Positions 1 through 8,739 of a stretch of DNA of 64,000 nucleotides are shown piece after piece. The translations under genes were made by a program, and so were the position numbers. How positions within the stretch are numbered: the first letter of the stretch is position 1; every line of letters begins with the position of its first letter. Source of the DNA: Balneola sp. GTDB lineage: Bacteria; Bacteroidota; Rhodothermia; Balneolales; Balneolaceae. The stretch lies in contig NZQV01000022.1 in NCBI GenBank assembly GCA_002696035.1, forward strand, positions 1-64,000. The letters are read 5' to 3'. The notes beneath the pieces were generated by a model. It had not been told where the DNA came from. It searched no databases and worked only from the letters and a program-made list of their open reading frames with translations.

Positions 1-91
1 ACTTATCAAGCCCGACTCGACCTCGTACACCAGTCAATACGTGATGTATAAACATACAATATACTGACCTTTCAACACGTCTGGATAAAAT

Positions 92-126
92 AAAAGCCCT
101 TCAGTTTGATCTGAAAGGCTTTTTTA
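92..126 (-). terminator. Rho-independent terminator after nuoN
   Basis: A hairpin with arms AAAAGCC and GGCTTTT is flanked by an A-run on the left and a T-run on the right, so it could end transcription in both directions. It lies about 30 bp past the nuoN stop and probably ends the nuoLMN transcript. The first 90 bases of the window hold no gene that I can recognise. Confidence 0.8.
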
Positions 127-158
127 AGTCTTTAGTAAAATTTGGGAAGTGCCGCTAC

Positions 159-1598
159 TTAATATCCACCATAACCGCTTAAGATCTCCATGAGTCCCTC
201 GGCAGGTAGTACAGGCTCTATACCAAAATATATTGTGAGCAGAGCAAGAACTACAATAGTTCCTTTATACATCAAGGTTGGAGTGAATAATGTGATTGGC
301 TGATGTTCTTCCCGGAAGTACAAATAAACCATCACCCGTAAGTAGTAATACACACTAGCAGCACTAGCCAGAACACCTATAATGGCCAAACCAACCATTT
401 CAGCATTGATGGCTGCTGCAAAAACATAATACTTCCCGACAAAGCCAACTAAAGGAGGAATTCCCGCCAGAGAAAATAAGAAGACAGATAAGGATACTCC
501 CATCATAGGTTCTTTAAAACCAAGTCCGGCAAGATTTTGTACCTGTGTAAAATCCAACCCTTTGTTCCGCTCGTAGTAAGCGATCACTCCAAAAGCACCA
601 ACGTTCATAATAGTGTAAGCAAAGAGATAGTAGAGTACAGCATTATACCCTTCGAACGTTCCGGCAGCTAAACCTACCAATGCGTATCCGGCGTGAGCAA
701 TACTTGAGTAAGCCAGCATACGTTTCACATTGTCTTGTACCAGTGCAATTATATTTCCAAATACCATGGTCAGAATTGCTATTACACTCAATACCAATTG
801 CCAGTTCAGTCCTTCCATGATTGGCAAAGCTCTGGACAAGACTAATATAAATGCGATAAAAGTAGCCGCTTTAGAAGCTGTTGCGAAATAAGCCGTAAGC
901 GTAGTTGGTGTTCCCTGATAAACATCCGGGGTCCACATGTGGAACGGTACAGCAGATACTTTGAATAAAAAACCTACAAGTAAAAGAGCAGTTCCTGCTA
1001 AAAATAACAGATCGGTACTGGCTGCGGCTCCGATCTCGGGAATGCTTGTGGTTCCGGTTGCTCCATAAATAAGAGCCATACCATACAGTAAAAATCCGGT
1101 TGAGAATGCTCCAAGCAGAAAGTATTTAAGAGCTGATTCTGCCCCGGTTTTCTCATTCTTGATCAAACCTGCCATCACATATAAACAGATAGACATGGTT
1201 TCGAGCCCTACAAATAGAGTGATCAGATCATTGGCTCCGGCTAAAGCTAACATTCCGGATGTCGCGAAAAGGATCAATGCATAGGTTTCCCCATAATAGT
1301 GCCCGATTCCCCGCAGATAGTCTTCACTGATAAAAACGGAGAATAATGCTCCAGCTAAAATTACCATGCTACCAAATGCCACGGGCCCGCCATGAACCAA
1401 CATGCCTGAAAAGGCTGTTTGCATTTCACTGCCTAATGAAAGTACACTGATAATGAGTCCGGCCGCTAAGGCTAAAATAGTTACATAAAAGTTAAGCGGA
1501 CTCTCTTTCTTAAGAGATTCAATTATAATAACCACCAATCCGGCTACGGCGGTGATCACTCCGGGTAAAAAAGCTTGTATATCGCCTAAATAATCCAT
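159..1598 (-). CDS. nuoN: NADH-quinone oxidoreductase subunit N
   Basis: This is one of the three antiporter-like membrane subunits of respiratory complex I, which couple NADH:quinone electron transfer to proton pumping across the inner membrane. The 479-residue product is hydrophobic throughout, with about 14 membrane segments, and has the usual family length. The Proton_antipo_M core is visible, including FHMWTPDVYQGTPT near residue 220 and the VKRMLAYSSIAHAGY stretch near residue 290. It is the last gene of the minus-strand set nuoL-nuoM-phhB-nuoN, 9 bp after the pterin dehydratase gene, and is followed by a terminator. The start ATG at 1598 is the only sensible one. The assignment is secure from motifs and neighbours. 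Confidence 0.96.
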   Translation of the reverse strand: MDYLGDIQAFLPGVITAVAGLVVIIIESLKKESPLNFYVTILALAAGLIISVLSLGSEMQTAFSGMLVHGGPVAFGSMVILAGALFSVFISEDYLRGIGHYYGETYALILFATSGMLALAGANDLITLFVGLETMSICLYVMAGLIKNEKTGAESALKYFLLGAFSTGFLLYGMALIYGATGTTSIPEIGAAASTDLLFLAGTALLLVGFLFKVSAVPFHMWTPDVYQGTPTTLTAYFATASKAATFIAFILVLSRALPIMEGLNWQLVLSVIAILTMVFGNIIALVQDNVKRMLAYSSIAHAGYALVGLAAGTFEGYNAVLYYLFAYTIMNVGAFGVIAYYERNKGLDFTQVQNLAGLGFKEPMMGVSLSVFLFSLAGIPPLVGFVGKYYVFAAAINAEMVGLAIIGVLASAASVYYYLRVMVYLYFREEHQPITLFTPTLMYKGTIVVLALLTIYFGIEPVLPAEGLMEILSGYGGY

Positions 1599-1607
1599 TC
1601 GCTGATT

Positions 1608-1892
1608 TTATAAAACGCTTTCTATTGCTTGAGCCAGGTCCACATCTTTTTGTGTGACTTTATCCCCTGCATCGTGCGTATTCAGGCTGATGTTAACCGT
1701 ATTGTACACATTGAACAGTTGGGGATGATGAACCTGTTTTTCAGCTTCCAGCCCTACACGGACGATAAATCCAAGGGCTTCACTGAAATCATTAAAACTA
1801 AATTCTTTGCTGATCTTGTCGTCGCCAAACTCCCATCCTTCCAGGGAACTCAACGCTTGCTTAATATCGGATTCAGATAGTGGCTGTGCCAT
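1608..1892 (-). CDS. phhB: 4a-hydroxytetrahydrobiopterin dehydratase (PCD/DCoH)
   Basis: The product is a 94-residue pterin-4a-carbinolamine dehydratase, which regenerates dihydropterin after aromatic amino-acid hydroxylation or acts as a moonlighting family member. The signature is clear: HHPQLFNVYNTV followed by LNTHDAGDKVTQKDVDLA. I chose the ATG at 1892. The open frame extends upstream to 1931, but the homology begins at MAQPLSES, and the later start leaves a clean 4-bp gap after the nuoM stop instead of an overlap. It sits between nuoM and nuoN and is presumably co-transcribed with them. That is an odd place for a pterin enzyme. No phenylalanine hydroxylase gene is visible in the window, so the actual substrate is open. 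Confidence 0.92.
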   Translation of the reverse strand: MAQPLSESDIKQALSSLEGWEFGDDKISKEFSFNDFSEALGFIVRVGLEAEKQVHHPQLFNVYNTVNISLNTHDAGDKVTQKDVDLAQAIESVL

Positions 1893-1896
1893 GATC

Positions 1897-3510
1897 TTAT
1901 TTGGTTGATGCGAATTGCGATTCTGATTCACTTACATCGTAAAATTTTGTCGTCCAATCCGGGAGCTCTTCAGTGCGAGCTTGTTCCATAACAGCCATGC
2001 TTTTAGCTTCAGAAGCTTCGATCAATTCTGTTACCTGTGCTTCAGAATATTTGGTAAAGTCTACAGGACGAATACCGATCCAGAACATGAAGATCACCAA
2101 TGGGATCAAAAGCCCGATCTCACGACCATTCAGATCAATCAATTTCTTGTTTTCATCATTGGTGAGAGGGCCAAACATCACGCGCTGGAACATCCACAGC
2201 ATATAAACAGCCGCTAAAATAACTCCGGTAGCTGCAAGGATGGCAAACACTTTGTTGTCATACAGTTCAGAGAAAAATGAACCATTTAAGATCAAAAATT
2301 CACCTACAAAACCATTCAGTCCGGGAAGGCCTATGGATGCAAAAGTGGCGATCATAAACATTACCGTAAAAATTGGCATTTGCTTTGCGATTCCACCAAA
2401 GTCTTTGATCATACGAGTGTGTCGGCGGTCATAGATCATGCCAACAATAAGAAAAAGTGCTCCGGTTGAAAGTCCGTGGTTGATCATTTGGATAATGGCT
2501 CCCTGTACGGCTACGGTATTCAGTGCAAAGATCCCCAATACTACAAATCCAAGGTGACTTACTGATGAATATGCAACCAGCTTCTTCACATCTTTCTGGA
2601 CCATAGCAACAAGTGCACCATAAATAATTCCGATCACAGCAAGAGCAGCCATCCATGGTGCAAATTCCATAAACGCATTGGGAAAGATTGGCAGACAAAC
2701 ACGGATCAAACCATAGGTTCCCATCTTAAGCATAATGGCTGCAAGTACTACAGAACCGGCTGTTGGGGCCTCAGTATGTGCATATGGCAACCAGGTATGG
2801 AATGGGAAAAGTGGCACTTTGATACAAAAGGCCAGTGCAAAAGCCAGAAATAAATAGGTTTGTTCAACCAGGCCAATGGTATAAATATCACTGGAAAGAA
2901 AGCGCCAGTCGGCAGTAAATGTGGTTCCGGCTCCCATCGCAGCTCCGGCATCGTATCCGAGGTAGATCAGCCCAACTAACATGATGAGTGATCCAACCAA
3001 TGTATAAATGAAGAACTTAACAGTGGCTTGAATTCGTCCCGCTCCACCCCAGATTCCTATCAGGAAGTACATGGGAATTAGAGAAAGCTCAAAAAATACA
3101 TAGAAGACCATCAGGTCAAGGGAAGAAAATACGCCCAAAGAGGCCGTTTGCAATAATAGCAACATGCTCCAGTATCCGGCCAGATGCTTACTCACAGAAG
3201 TCCATGAAGAAAGTATCACGATCGGGCCCATGAAGGTGGTCAGCATAAAAAGCAAAAGGCTTAATCCATCCAGGCCTACAAGATATTTTATATCAAGGGA
3301 TTCGATCAGCCGACCGCCTTCGGTAACAAACTGGGCGGTTCCTGAATTGGCTACATCGAAACCAAACATCAGTGGCAGTGAAGCCAAAAAAGTAATGGTA
3401 GTCACCAATAGGGCGATCCACTTTTGAGTGGTTTCATTCTTCGACAATATGATCAGCGGAATGCCGACCAGTGGTAAATAAATGACGATATTTAAAAGTG
3501 TTTCCATCAA
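1897..3510 (-). CDS. nuoM: NADH-quinone oxidoreductase subunit M
   Basis: This is the second antiporter-like proton-pumping subunit of complex I. The 537-residue polytopic protein carries the NuoM signature FHTWLPYAHTEAPTAGS near residue 240 and the VKKLVAYSSVSHLGF segment near residue 310, both typical of the Proton_antipo_M domain. The C-terminal 50 residues are hydrophilic and rich in Glu and Ser, a modest extension beyond the last helix. It lies 13 bp downstream of nuoL and 4 bp upstream of phhB, so translation is probably tightly coupled. Length and motifs fit a functional subunit. Confidence 0.96.
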   Translation of the reverse strand: MMETLLNIVIYLPLVGIPLIILSKNETTQKWIALLVTTITFLASLPLMFGFDVANSGTAQFVTEGGRLIESLDIKYLVGLDGLSLLLFMLTTFMGPIVILSSWTSVSKHLAGYWSMLLLLQTASLGVFSSLDLMVFYVFFELSLIPMYFLIGIWGGAGRIQATVKFFIYTLVGSLIMLVGLIYLGYDAGAAMGAGTTFTADWRFLSSDIYTIGLVEQTYLFLAFALAFCIKVPLFPFHTWLPYAHTEAPTAGSVVLAAIMLKMGTYGLIRVCLPIFPNAFMEFAPWMAALAVIGIIYGALVAMVQKDVKKLVAYSSVSHLGFVVLGIFALNTVAVQGAIIQMINHGLSTGALFLIVGMIYDRRHTRMIKDFGGIAKQMPIFTVMFMIATFASIGLPGLNGFVGEFLILNGSFFSELYDNKVFAILAATGVILAAVYMLWMFQRVMFGPLTNDENKKLIDLNGREIGLLIPLVIFMFWIGIRPVDFTKYSEAQVTELIEASEAKSMAVMEQARTEELPDWTTKFYDVSESESQFASTK

Positions 3511-3523
3511 GAGATCTGGGAAA

Positions 3524-5545
3524 TTACATTACCATTAAGTAGAGAATTACGATCACGCCTATAACAAAAGCCAGCGCATAGCTTGAAACCACACCGGTCT
3601 GTACATATCGGAACAGACTGCCAAACAGGCGAACCGTTCCGGCTGTAGCATTCACAACACCGTCCACCACCTTCATATCGAAGACGGCAAGAACTTTATC
3701 AGAAAACTTAACCAAGGGACGAGCGATCAAACCTTCGTACACTTCGTCGAGGTTATACTTGTCTTGCCAGGTTGTATACAAGCCGCCAAACATAGAAGCC
3801 AGTTTTGCATCCGACTCCTCCTGCTGATTGTTGTTGTACATCTTAAATGCCGTAAATACACCGGCAATCGCGATAACGATAGAGGCTCCCATCAGCGCCC
3901 ACTCCACCCCATGCGAAAGGGTTAGTTCATAGTCAGCGGTAATGTTGTAGAGCCAGTTGTGCAGTAAATTAATATGTGCTTCTTCGTGAGTAAAAGTCTC
4001 AACAATAAAATTCGGGACTCCCATAAAACCACCTACTGTAGCAAGACCTGCGAGAGTCCAAAGCGGGATCGTCATGGTAGAAGGACTTTCATGTAAATAT
4101 TTTTCAGCCCCGATCGCTTCCTTGAATCGTTTTCCAAGCTTAAATTCACCATGGAAAGTTGTCAGGGTTAGACGGAACATATAGAAAGCAGTCAGGAAGG
4201 CGGTGATAATCCCAACAACCCAAAGCGCCATGTACATATACTGCCCAAATTCTCCAGCTCCGGCGTTGGCTGTCATAGCAAGAACTTCATCTTTAGAGAA
4301 AAAACCTGCTAGCGGCGGAATACCTGCTATTGCGATCGTAGAGATCAGAAAAGTCTTGTAAGTGGAAGGCATATATTTTCGAAGCCCTCCCATATTGCGC
4401 ATATCCTGTGGATCGAAGTGAACATCCTTGCCATCGTGTTCTAATTCATGCTCTACATGATGCATAGCATGAATTACCGAACCGGAACCCAGGAATAAAC
4501 AAGCTTTAAAGAAAGCATGAGTAACTACGTGAAACATAGCAGCCGTAAATCCACCCGCACCAAGCGCCAGGAACATATATCCTAACTGAGAAACGGTTGA
4601 ATAGGCAAGCACACTTTTAATATCGTTTTGAGTGATGGCAATGGTAGCCGCAACAATAGCCGTAAGTGCTCCGATCACCGCTACGATAAGCATTACTTCA
4701 GGCGACATCACGAACATCGGCGACATTCGGGAGATCAGATAAATACCGGAAGTTACCATCGTGGCCGCGTGGATAAGTGCCGAAACAGGAGTGGGACCAG
4801 CCATCGCATCCGGGAGCCATACAAATAATGGGATCTGAGCAGATTTACCGGTCGCACCGATAAACATCAACAAACCAATACCGAAAATATACTCACTGGA
4901 GAAGACATCAAGGTTACCAAGGATCACATCAAAACTAAGGCTTCCCACAGTCTGGAATACCATAAACATGGCGATCAGGAAAGCAAAGTCACCAATTCTG
5001 TTGTAGATAAAAGCTTTTTTGGCAGCATCGGATTTCGCCATATCGGTGTACCAGAAACCGATCAATAAATAGGAACAAACTCCAACTCCCTCCCATCCAA
5101 GGAACAAGAGCAACAGGTTGTTACCCAACACAAGGTTCAACATCGCGAAGATGAAAAGATTCAGATAGGCAAAGAACTTCCAGTAACCTTCATCATCAGC
5201 CATATACCCCATAGAGTACAGATGAATCAAGAAACCAACTCCAGTTACCACTAAAGTCATTAATATTGAAAGCTGGTCAACACGATAAGCTATATCAACA
5301 CTGAAACTCCCGGCTTCCATCCAGGTAAAGAGCTTGTACACCACAGCTTCGGAACCGGAATTCATATTCAGGAAAAAATACACTGCAATCACAAACGGAA
5401 TAAAAACCGCAGTATTGGCAATGATCCCAATCAGTTGTTTCTTGGTGCGATAATTTTCTACAAAAAGCCCGGTAATCCCGTTTATCAGAAAACCCAGCAA
5501 TGGAAGAGCAATAATGAGAGTAAATAACGCCGAGGCGGATTCCAT
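3524..5545 (-). CDS. nuoL: NADH-quinone oxidoreductase subunit L
   Basis: This is the distal antiporter-like subunit of complex I. The 673-residue protein has the N-terminal NADHdh_5 domain, the Proton_antipo_M core with FVWLPDAMAGPTPVSALIHA near residue 240 and IKSVLAYSTVSQLGYM near residue 310, and a long C-terminal extension ending in a last membrane helix. That extension corresponds to the lateral helix HL that clamps NuoM and NuoN. It is the first gene of the local nuoLMN cluster. A 683-bp divergent region separates it from the Mrp operon, so nuoLMN has its own promoter here and is not read through from nuoK. Confidence 0.96.
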   Translation of the reverse strand: MESASALFTLIIALPLLGFLINGITGLFVENYRTKKQLIGIIANTAVFIPFVIAVYFFLNMNSGSEAVVYKLFTWMEAGSFSVDIAYRVDQLSILMTLVVTGVGFLIHLYSMGYMADDEGYWKFFAYLNLFIFAMLNLVLGNNLLLLFLGWEGVGVCSYLLIGFWYTDMAKSDAAKKAFIYNRIGDFAFLIAMFMVFQTVGSLSFDVILGNLDVFSSEYIFGIGLLMFIGATGKSAQIPLFVWLPDAMAGPTPVSALIHAATMVTSGIYLISRMSPMFVMSPEVMLIVAVIGALTAIVAATIAITQNDIKSVLAYSTVSQLGYMFLALGAGGFTAAMFHVVTHAFFKACLFLGSGSVIHAMHHVEHELEHDGKDVHFDPQDMRNMGGLRKYMPSTYKTFLISTIAIAGIPPLAGFFSKDEVLAMTANAGAGEFGQYMYMALWVVGIITAFLTAFYMFRLTLTTFHGEFKLGKRFKEAIGAEKYLHESPSTMTIPLWTLAGLATVGGFMGVPNFIVETFTHEEAHINLLHNWLYNITADYELTLSHGVEWALMGASIVIAIAGVFTAFKMYNNNQQEESDAKLASMFGGLYTTWQDKYNLDEVYEGLIARPLVKFSDKVLAVFDMKVVDGVVNATAGTVRLFGSLFRYVQTGVVSSYALAFVIGVIVILYLMVM

Positions 5546-6228
5546 CAGTTAGTCTTTATTTAATTGCAATAAAAAGGGAACTGCGCTAGTCACAGTTCCA
5601 AAATGGATGGCAAAGATACAAAAATCTTCAGCAAGGTAAAGACTGTTTTGGATGAATTTTAAGGAATTTAGAATGCGTTTAAGAATATCGAACATTGAAC
5701 AAAGAACAATGATTTTCGAAGTGGTTTAAGGGGGGATTCTGGCTCGTAAATCGGTCGATCGGTCCATCAGTTACTTGTGATCCTGTTTCTTATGATTTTT
5801 TTAAGCCATTAATGTATAAGAATGGAACACGGATAACACAGGTTAGATTGATGATGGCAAATATTATATCGCAATACCCCATCCATATTCCTACCCTCCT
5901 GCGACTGCACCTTTTACCTTCATCCACTCCAACGCAGAACCACTCCAGATCATAAATCCACATTTACAATCTTTAAACGCTTAGGCCATAAAATCTGAAC
6001 AGTCCATTTTGTTTAACATTAAAGGTGTTCTATTTTCAGGCTTCAGATTTTCTTAGCCTTTTGATGAACTGTCTTCACAAAAAATTCATTTTAAATCCCG
6101 TGTTTTGACACTTTCATCCACGCATATAATATAGTCTCGAGTTTGCTTCGATTTTCATTTCGGGTAATTCTCAGAATTTGTATGTTTGAAGCCATTAAAA
6201 TTTCTCTTAACTCATAATCTCACAACTC
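5546..6228. promoter_or_regulatory. Divergent intergenic region nuoL / mrpE
   Basis: These 683 AT-rich bases separate two divergent membrane-complex operons, so both promoters must lie here. I could not fix the promoter boxes with confidence. A stretch at about 5685-5725 (AACATTGAACAAAGAACAAT) and one at about 5825-5845 (GAACACGGATAACACAGG) look like decayed intergenic repeat sequence rather than coding DNA. No open frame of convincing composition was seen on either strand. Confidence 0.5.
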
Positions 6229-6789
6229 TTGAAGTCACTTTCTGCTAAAAGCGCTGTTGTTTCTTTTATCGTACTGATGGGATTTTGGTATCTCATGAGT
6301 GGCTTTTTTGATATTACCCATTCCATTATGGGGGTTATCAGTGTTGGAATTGTGATGGCCATCAACTACAAACTTAAAAGACACTCTTATTTTGAGGGCG
6401 AAACTGACATTATCAATGACCTTAGATTGTTGTACGTCCCCTATTATTTTGGATGGCTGCTCGTACAAATTGTGATCTCGGGAGTTCACGTTGCAAAGAT
6501 CCTACTGAGCCCTTCCCTTCCGATCGAAACTTCGGTTTTGAAATTTAAAGTGAATTTCCCGAACCCCCATTGCAAGATGATCCTTGGGAATTCCATCACA
6601 CTTACACCGGGAACGTTGACGGTAGATATCCAAGGCGATGAGTTTATTGTACACGCTATCTCACCTGCTTCCTTTGAAGGCATTGCAAGTGATAAAATGC
6701 CACAACAGGTTTTGAAATTATTCACTAATGAAATGTATCCCGTGGTCTCTGATTTTGAAGTTTTACACAGTAGGGAGGAATTGAGCTAA
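6229..6789 (+). CDS. mrpE: Na+/H+ antiporter subunit E (MnhE/MrpE)
   Basis: This is the first gene of a Mrp/Mbh-type cation/proton antiporter operon. The 186-residue product has two to three N-terminal membrane helices (MGFWYLMSGFFD onward) followed by the soluble MNHE domain with the typical LGNSITLTPGTLTVDI segment near residue 120. Subunit E helps assemble the hetero-oligomeric antiporter. Translation appears to begin at TTG 6229; no upstream ATG or Shine-Dalgarno is visible, and the N-terminus KSLSAKSAVVSF leads directly into the first helix. The stop codon overlaps the ATG of mrpF by one base (TAATG), which implies coupled translation. Confidence 0.93.
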   Translation: MKSLSAKSAVVSFIVLMGFWYLMSGFFDITHSIMGVISVGIVMAINYKLKRHSYFEGETDIINDLRLLYVPYYFGWLLVQIVISGVHVAKILLSPSLPIETSVLKFKVNFPNPHCKMILGNSITLTPGTLTVDIQGDEFIVHAISPASFEGIASDKMPQQVLKLFTNEMYPVVSDFEVLHSREELS

Positions 6790-7070
6790 TGGATCAGTTT
6801 TTTCTGTATAGCGCTGTCATCCTCACCGCAATTATTGCTGTTCCCGCATACCGGGTGGTGAAAGGTCCTACCGTTTTTGACCGACTGGTTGGAACCAATG
6901 CAATCGCCACTAAAACCATCGTGCTCATCTGCCTGATCGGCTATGTATTTGATCGCATCGGCATGTTCATCGATATTACACTGGCTTATGCCATCCTGGG
7001 TTTTGTTGGCTCACTCACCATAGCCAAGTATTTTTCATCAGAAAATGTAAACGTACGCTACGATGATTGA
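6789..7070 (+). CDS. mrpF: Na+/H+ antiporter subunit F (MnhF/MrpF)
   Basis: A 93-residue protein with three membrane helices belongs to the MrpF/PhaF family. The family hallmark VVKGPTVFDRLVGTNAIATK appears near residues 24-43, followed by helices ending in SLTIAKYF. It is a small structural subunit of the antiporter, packed near subunits E and G. Its start overlaps the mrpE stop and its end overlaps the mrpG start by 8 bp, as usual for these densely packed operons. Length is normal for the family. Confidence 0.93.
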   Translation: MDQFFLYSAVILTAIIAVPAYRVVKGPTVFDRLVGTNAIATKTIVLICLIGYVFDRIGMFIDITLAYAILGFVGSLTIAKYFSSENVNVRYDD

Positions 7071-7392
7071 TATAACCTCTGTTTTAACCATACTATTTGT
7101 AGCGGCCGGTATTTTCTTTCTTTTAGTGGGAAGTATAGGGATCATCCGTCTGCCGGATTTCTATTCCCGAACTCACGCCACCAGTAAAAGTGATACACTT
7201 GGGATGATGCTCGTTATCATTGGACTTATTATATATGAAGGACTGACGATAAATGGGGGGAAACTCTTTTTGGTCCTGTTATTCATATTACTGGCAAACC
7301 CCGTTGGAGCCCACGCACTGGCCCGGGCCGCGCTTAATGCCGGACTCAAACCCATCTTTCCCAATAATAAAAAAGACAAAGAGGAAAGCTGA
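7063..7392 (+). CDS. mrpG: Na+/H+ antiporter subunit G (MnhG/MrpG)
   Basis: A 109-residue membrane protein of the PhaG_MnhG_YufB family. The conserved segment IGIIRLPDFYSRTHATSKSDTLG around residues 26-48 is complete and diagnostic. Three membrane helices follow, with a short Lys-rich cytoplasmic tail. It is a small structural subunit of the Mrp/Mbh antiporter. It overlaps mrpF upstream and shares one base with the next start downstream (TGATG). Confidence 0.93.
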   Translation: MIDITSVLTILFVAAGIFFLLVGSIGIIRLPDFYSRTHATSKSDTLGMMLVIIGLIIYEGLTINGGKLFLVLLFILLANPVGAHALARAALNAGLKPIFPNNKKDKEES

Positions 7393-7637
7393 TGTTTTGG
7401 CAACTTGAACTCATTTTATTCATCTTTTTGCTGATCACGGCACTGATCGCCTTGGAATCCAAAGATCTTTTGGTTGCCGCTGTAATGCTCACCCTATTCA
7501 GTTTCCTAATGGCTTTATTGTTCACCACTATGGGCGCTGTGGATGTAGGATTTACCGAAGCCGTTGTTGGAGCCGGAGTTACCGGAATTTTGTTGATCGT
7601 AGCAATCTATCAAACCACTTATAAAACAGAAGATTGA
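7392..7637 (+). CDS. DUF4040 / MbhD-like antiporter subunit
   Basis: An 81-residue protein with three membrane helices matches the MbhD/DUF4040 module, which in classical Mrp systems is the C-terminal part of the large MrpA subunit and in membrane-bound hydrogenases is a separate subunit. The pattern VDVGFTEAVVGAGVTGIL near residues 50-67, with an acidic residue inside a helix, is the family core and lies on the presumed ion path. Its separate state is the first sign that this operon has the Mbh-like split arrangement. It overlaps the next gene by 4 bp. Confidence 0.85.
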   Translation: MFWQLELILFIFLLITALIALESKDLLVAAVMLTLFSFLMALLFTTMGAVDVGFTEAVVGAGVTGILLIVAIYQTTYKTED

Positions 7638-7948
7638 AGTACCTGAAATTACTTTTGATCATAGCGTTTACCCTTCTGCTGCTTTTTGCTGCATCAGATC
7701 TCCCATATCGTGGAGAGGCTGACAATCAGATGAATCAGGAGATCAGCATGACTGGTACGCCTGTACCCGGAAATTATTATATCCAGGAAGCTTATAACGA
7801 TGCCCACACCCCCAACATCGTGACGGTGATACTTGGAGATTATCGTAGTATTGATACCCTGGGCGAGCAAATTGTGATCTTCACCGCGGGCCTCATCGTA
7901 TTCTTGTTACTCAGAAACCGTAAGGAGGACGAAGAAAATGACCAATAG
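7634..7948 (+). CDS. MbhE-like antiporter subunit
   Basis: A 104-residue protein has one N-terminal helix, a periplasmic loop of about 60 residues (YYIQEAYNDAHTPNIVTVIL) and one C-terminal helix. The NIVTVILGDYRSIDTLGE segment is characteristic of the MbhE/MrpA-C-terminal family. Translation starts at TTG 7634 inside the stop of the preceding gene (ATTGA); no ATG fits. It overlaps the next ORF by 11 bp. Together with the DUF4040 gene it supplies what MrpA carries at its C-terminus in Bacillus-type systems. Confidence 0.82.
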   Translation: MKYLKLLLIIAFTLLLLFAASDLPYRGEADNQMNQEISMTGTPVPGNYYIQEAYNDAHTPNIVTVILGDYRSIDTLGEQIVIFTAGLIVFLLLRNRKEDEENDQ

Positions 7949-8378
7949 ATCCCCCAGTCCTATTATTTTATTGGGAACCCGATTCCTGAGTCCATATATC
8001 ATGGTCTTCGGGTTTTATGTGATCTTTCACGGACACTATTCTCCCGGCGGAGGATTTCAAGGCGGTACCTTATTGGCCGTTTCCCTTCTTTTGATCCGTA
8101 TTGCAAGTGGCACGCAGATCGCCAACCTCCAATTCAAAGATTATCTGGCAACTCCCTATGCCGCACTTGGTGTAGTCATCTATTTTGGTACCGGCTTGGT
8201 AGCTATGATCATGGGCGGATATTTCCTTGACTACGAGCAACTGCCCATTCCCGGACTTGAAGCCGCCGACCTTAGATACTGGGGCATTCTGATCATCGAA
8301 CTTGGAATTGGGCTGACGGTAATGACCGTACTAACCCTTATCTATGACAACATGGTAAAAGGAGAAGACTATGCTTGA
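7938..8378 (+). CDS. mrpB: Na+/H+ antiporter subunit B (MnhB domain)
   Basis: A 146-residue polytopic protein with the MnhB signature FHGHYSPGGGFQGGTLLAVS at residues 29-48. Four membrane helices are apparent. It corresponds to MrpB or MbhF and participates in the central ion-translocating region. It overlaps mrpC by 8 bp. The order E-F-G-D(DUF4040)-E'-B-C-D equals the mbhA-H order known from archaeal membrane-bound hydrogenases, but no hydrogenase genes follow here. Confidence 0.92.
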   Translation: MTNRSPSPIILLGTRFLSPYIMVFGFYVIFHGHYSPGGGFQGGTLLAVSLLLIRIASGTQIANLQFKDYLATPYAALGVVIYFGTGLVAMIMGGYFLDYEQLPIPGLEAADLRYWGILIIELGIGLTVMTVLTLIYDNMVKGEDYA

Positions 8379-8739
8379 TTTCTTTATGGGACATTATGCG
8401 TACTGGTTTACCATTATTCTGTTGGCCATCGGGTTATATGGTATGCTGATCAAAAAGAATTTGGTAAAGAAGACCATCGGGCTATCCATTTTCCAGGCTG
8501 GTGTGATCTTATTTTTTGTTTCCGTGGCCATGAAAGACGGAGCCACCGTGCCCGTTAAAGCCGATGGATTACCTGTCAGCGAAGTAGCCAATTACATGAA
8601 CGCCCTGCCTCACACCCTCATGCTTACCGCTATTGTTGTAGGGGTAGCGACATTAGGTGTAGCCTTTGCGCTGCTTATCAATATTTATAATCGCTACGGC
8701 ACCCTCAATGAAGAAGAACTTTTAGATAAGATTCAATGA
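8371..8739 (+). CDS. mrpC: Na+/H+ antiporter subunit C (MnhC/NuoK-like)
   Basis: A 122-residue protein with three membrane helices, homologous to NuoK of complex I. The segment MLIKKNLVKKTIGLSIFQAG near residues 25-44 and the helix ALPHTLMLTAIVVGVATLGVA near residues 79-99 are typical of MrpC. It bridges the small subunits and MrpD. It ends with a 4-bp ATGA overlap with mrpD, a sign of translational coupling. Confidence 0.93.
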   Translation: MLDFFMGHYAYWFTIILLAIGLYGMLIKKNLVKKTIGLSIFQAGVILFFVSVAMKDGATVPVKADGLPVSEVANYMNALPHTLMLTAIVVGVATLGVAFALLINIYNRYGTLNEEELLDKIQ

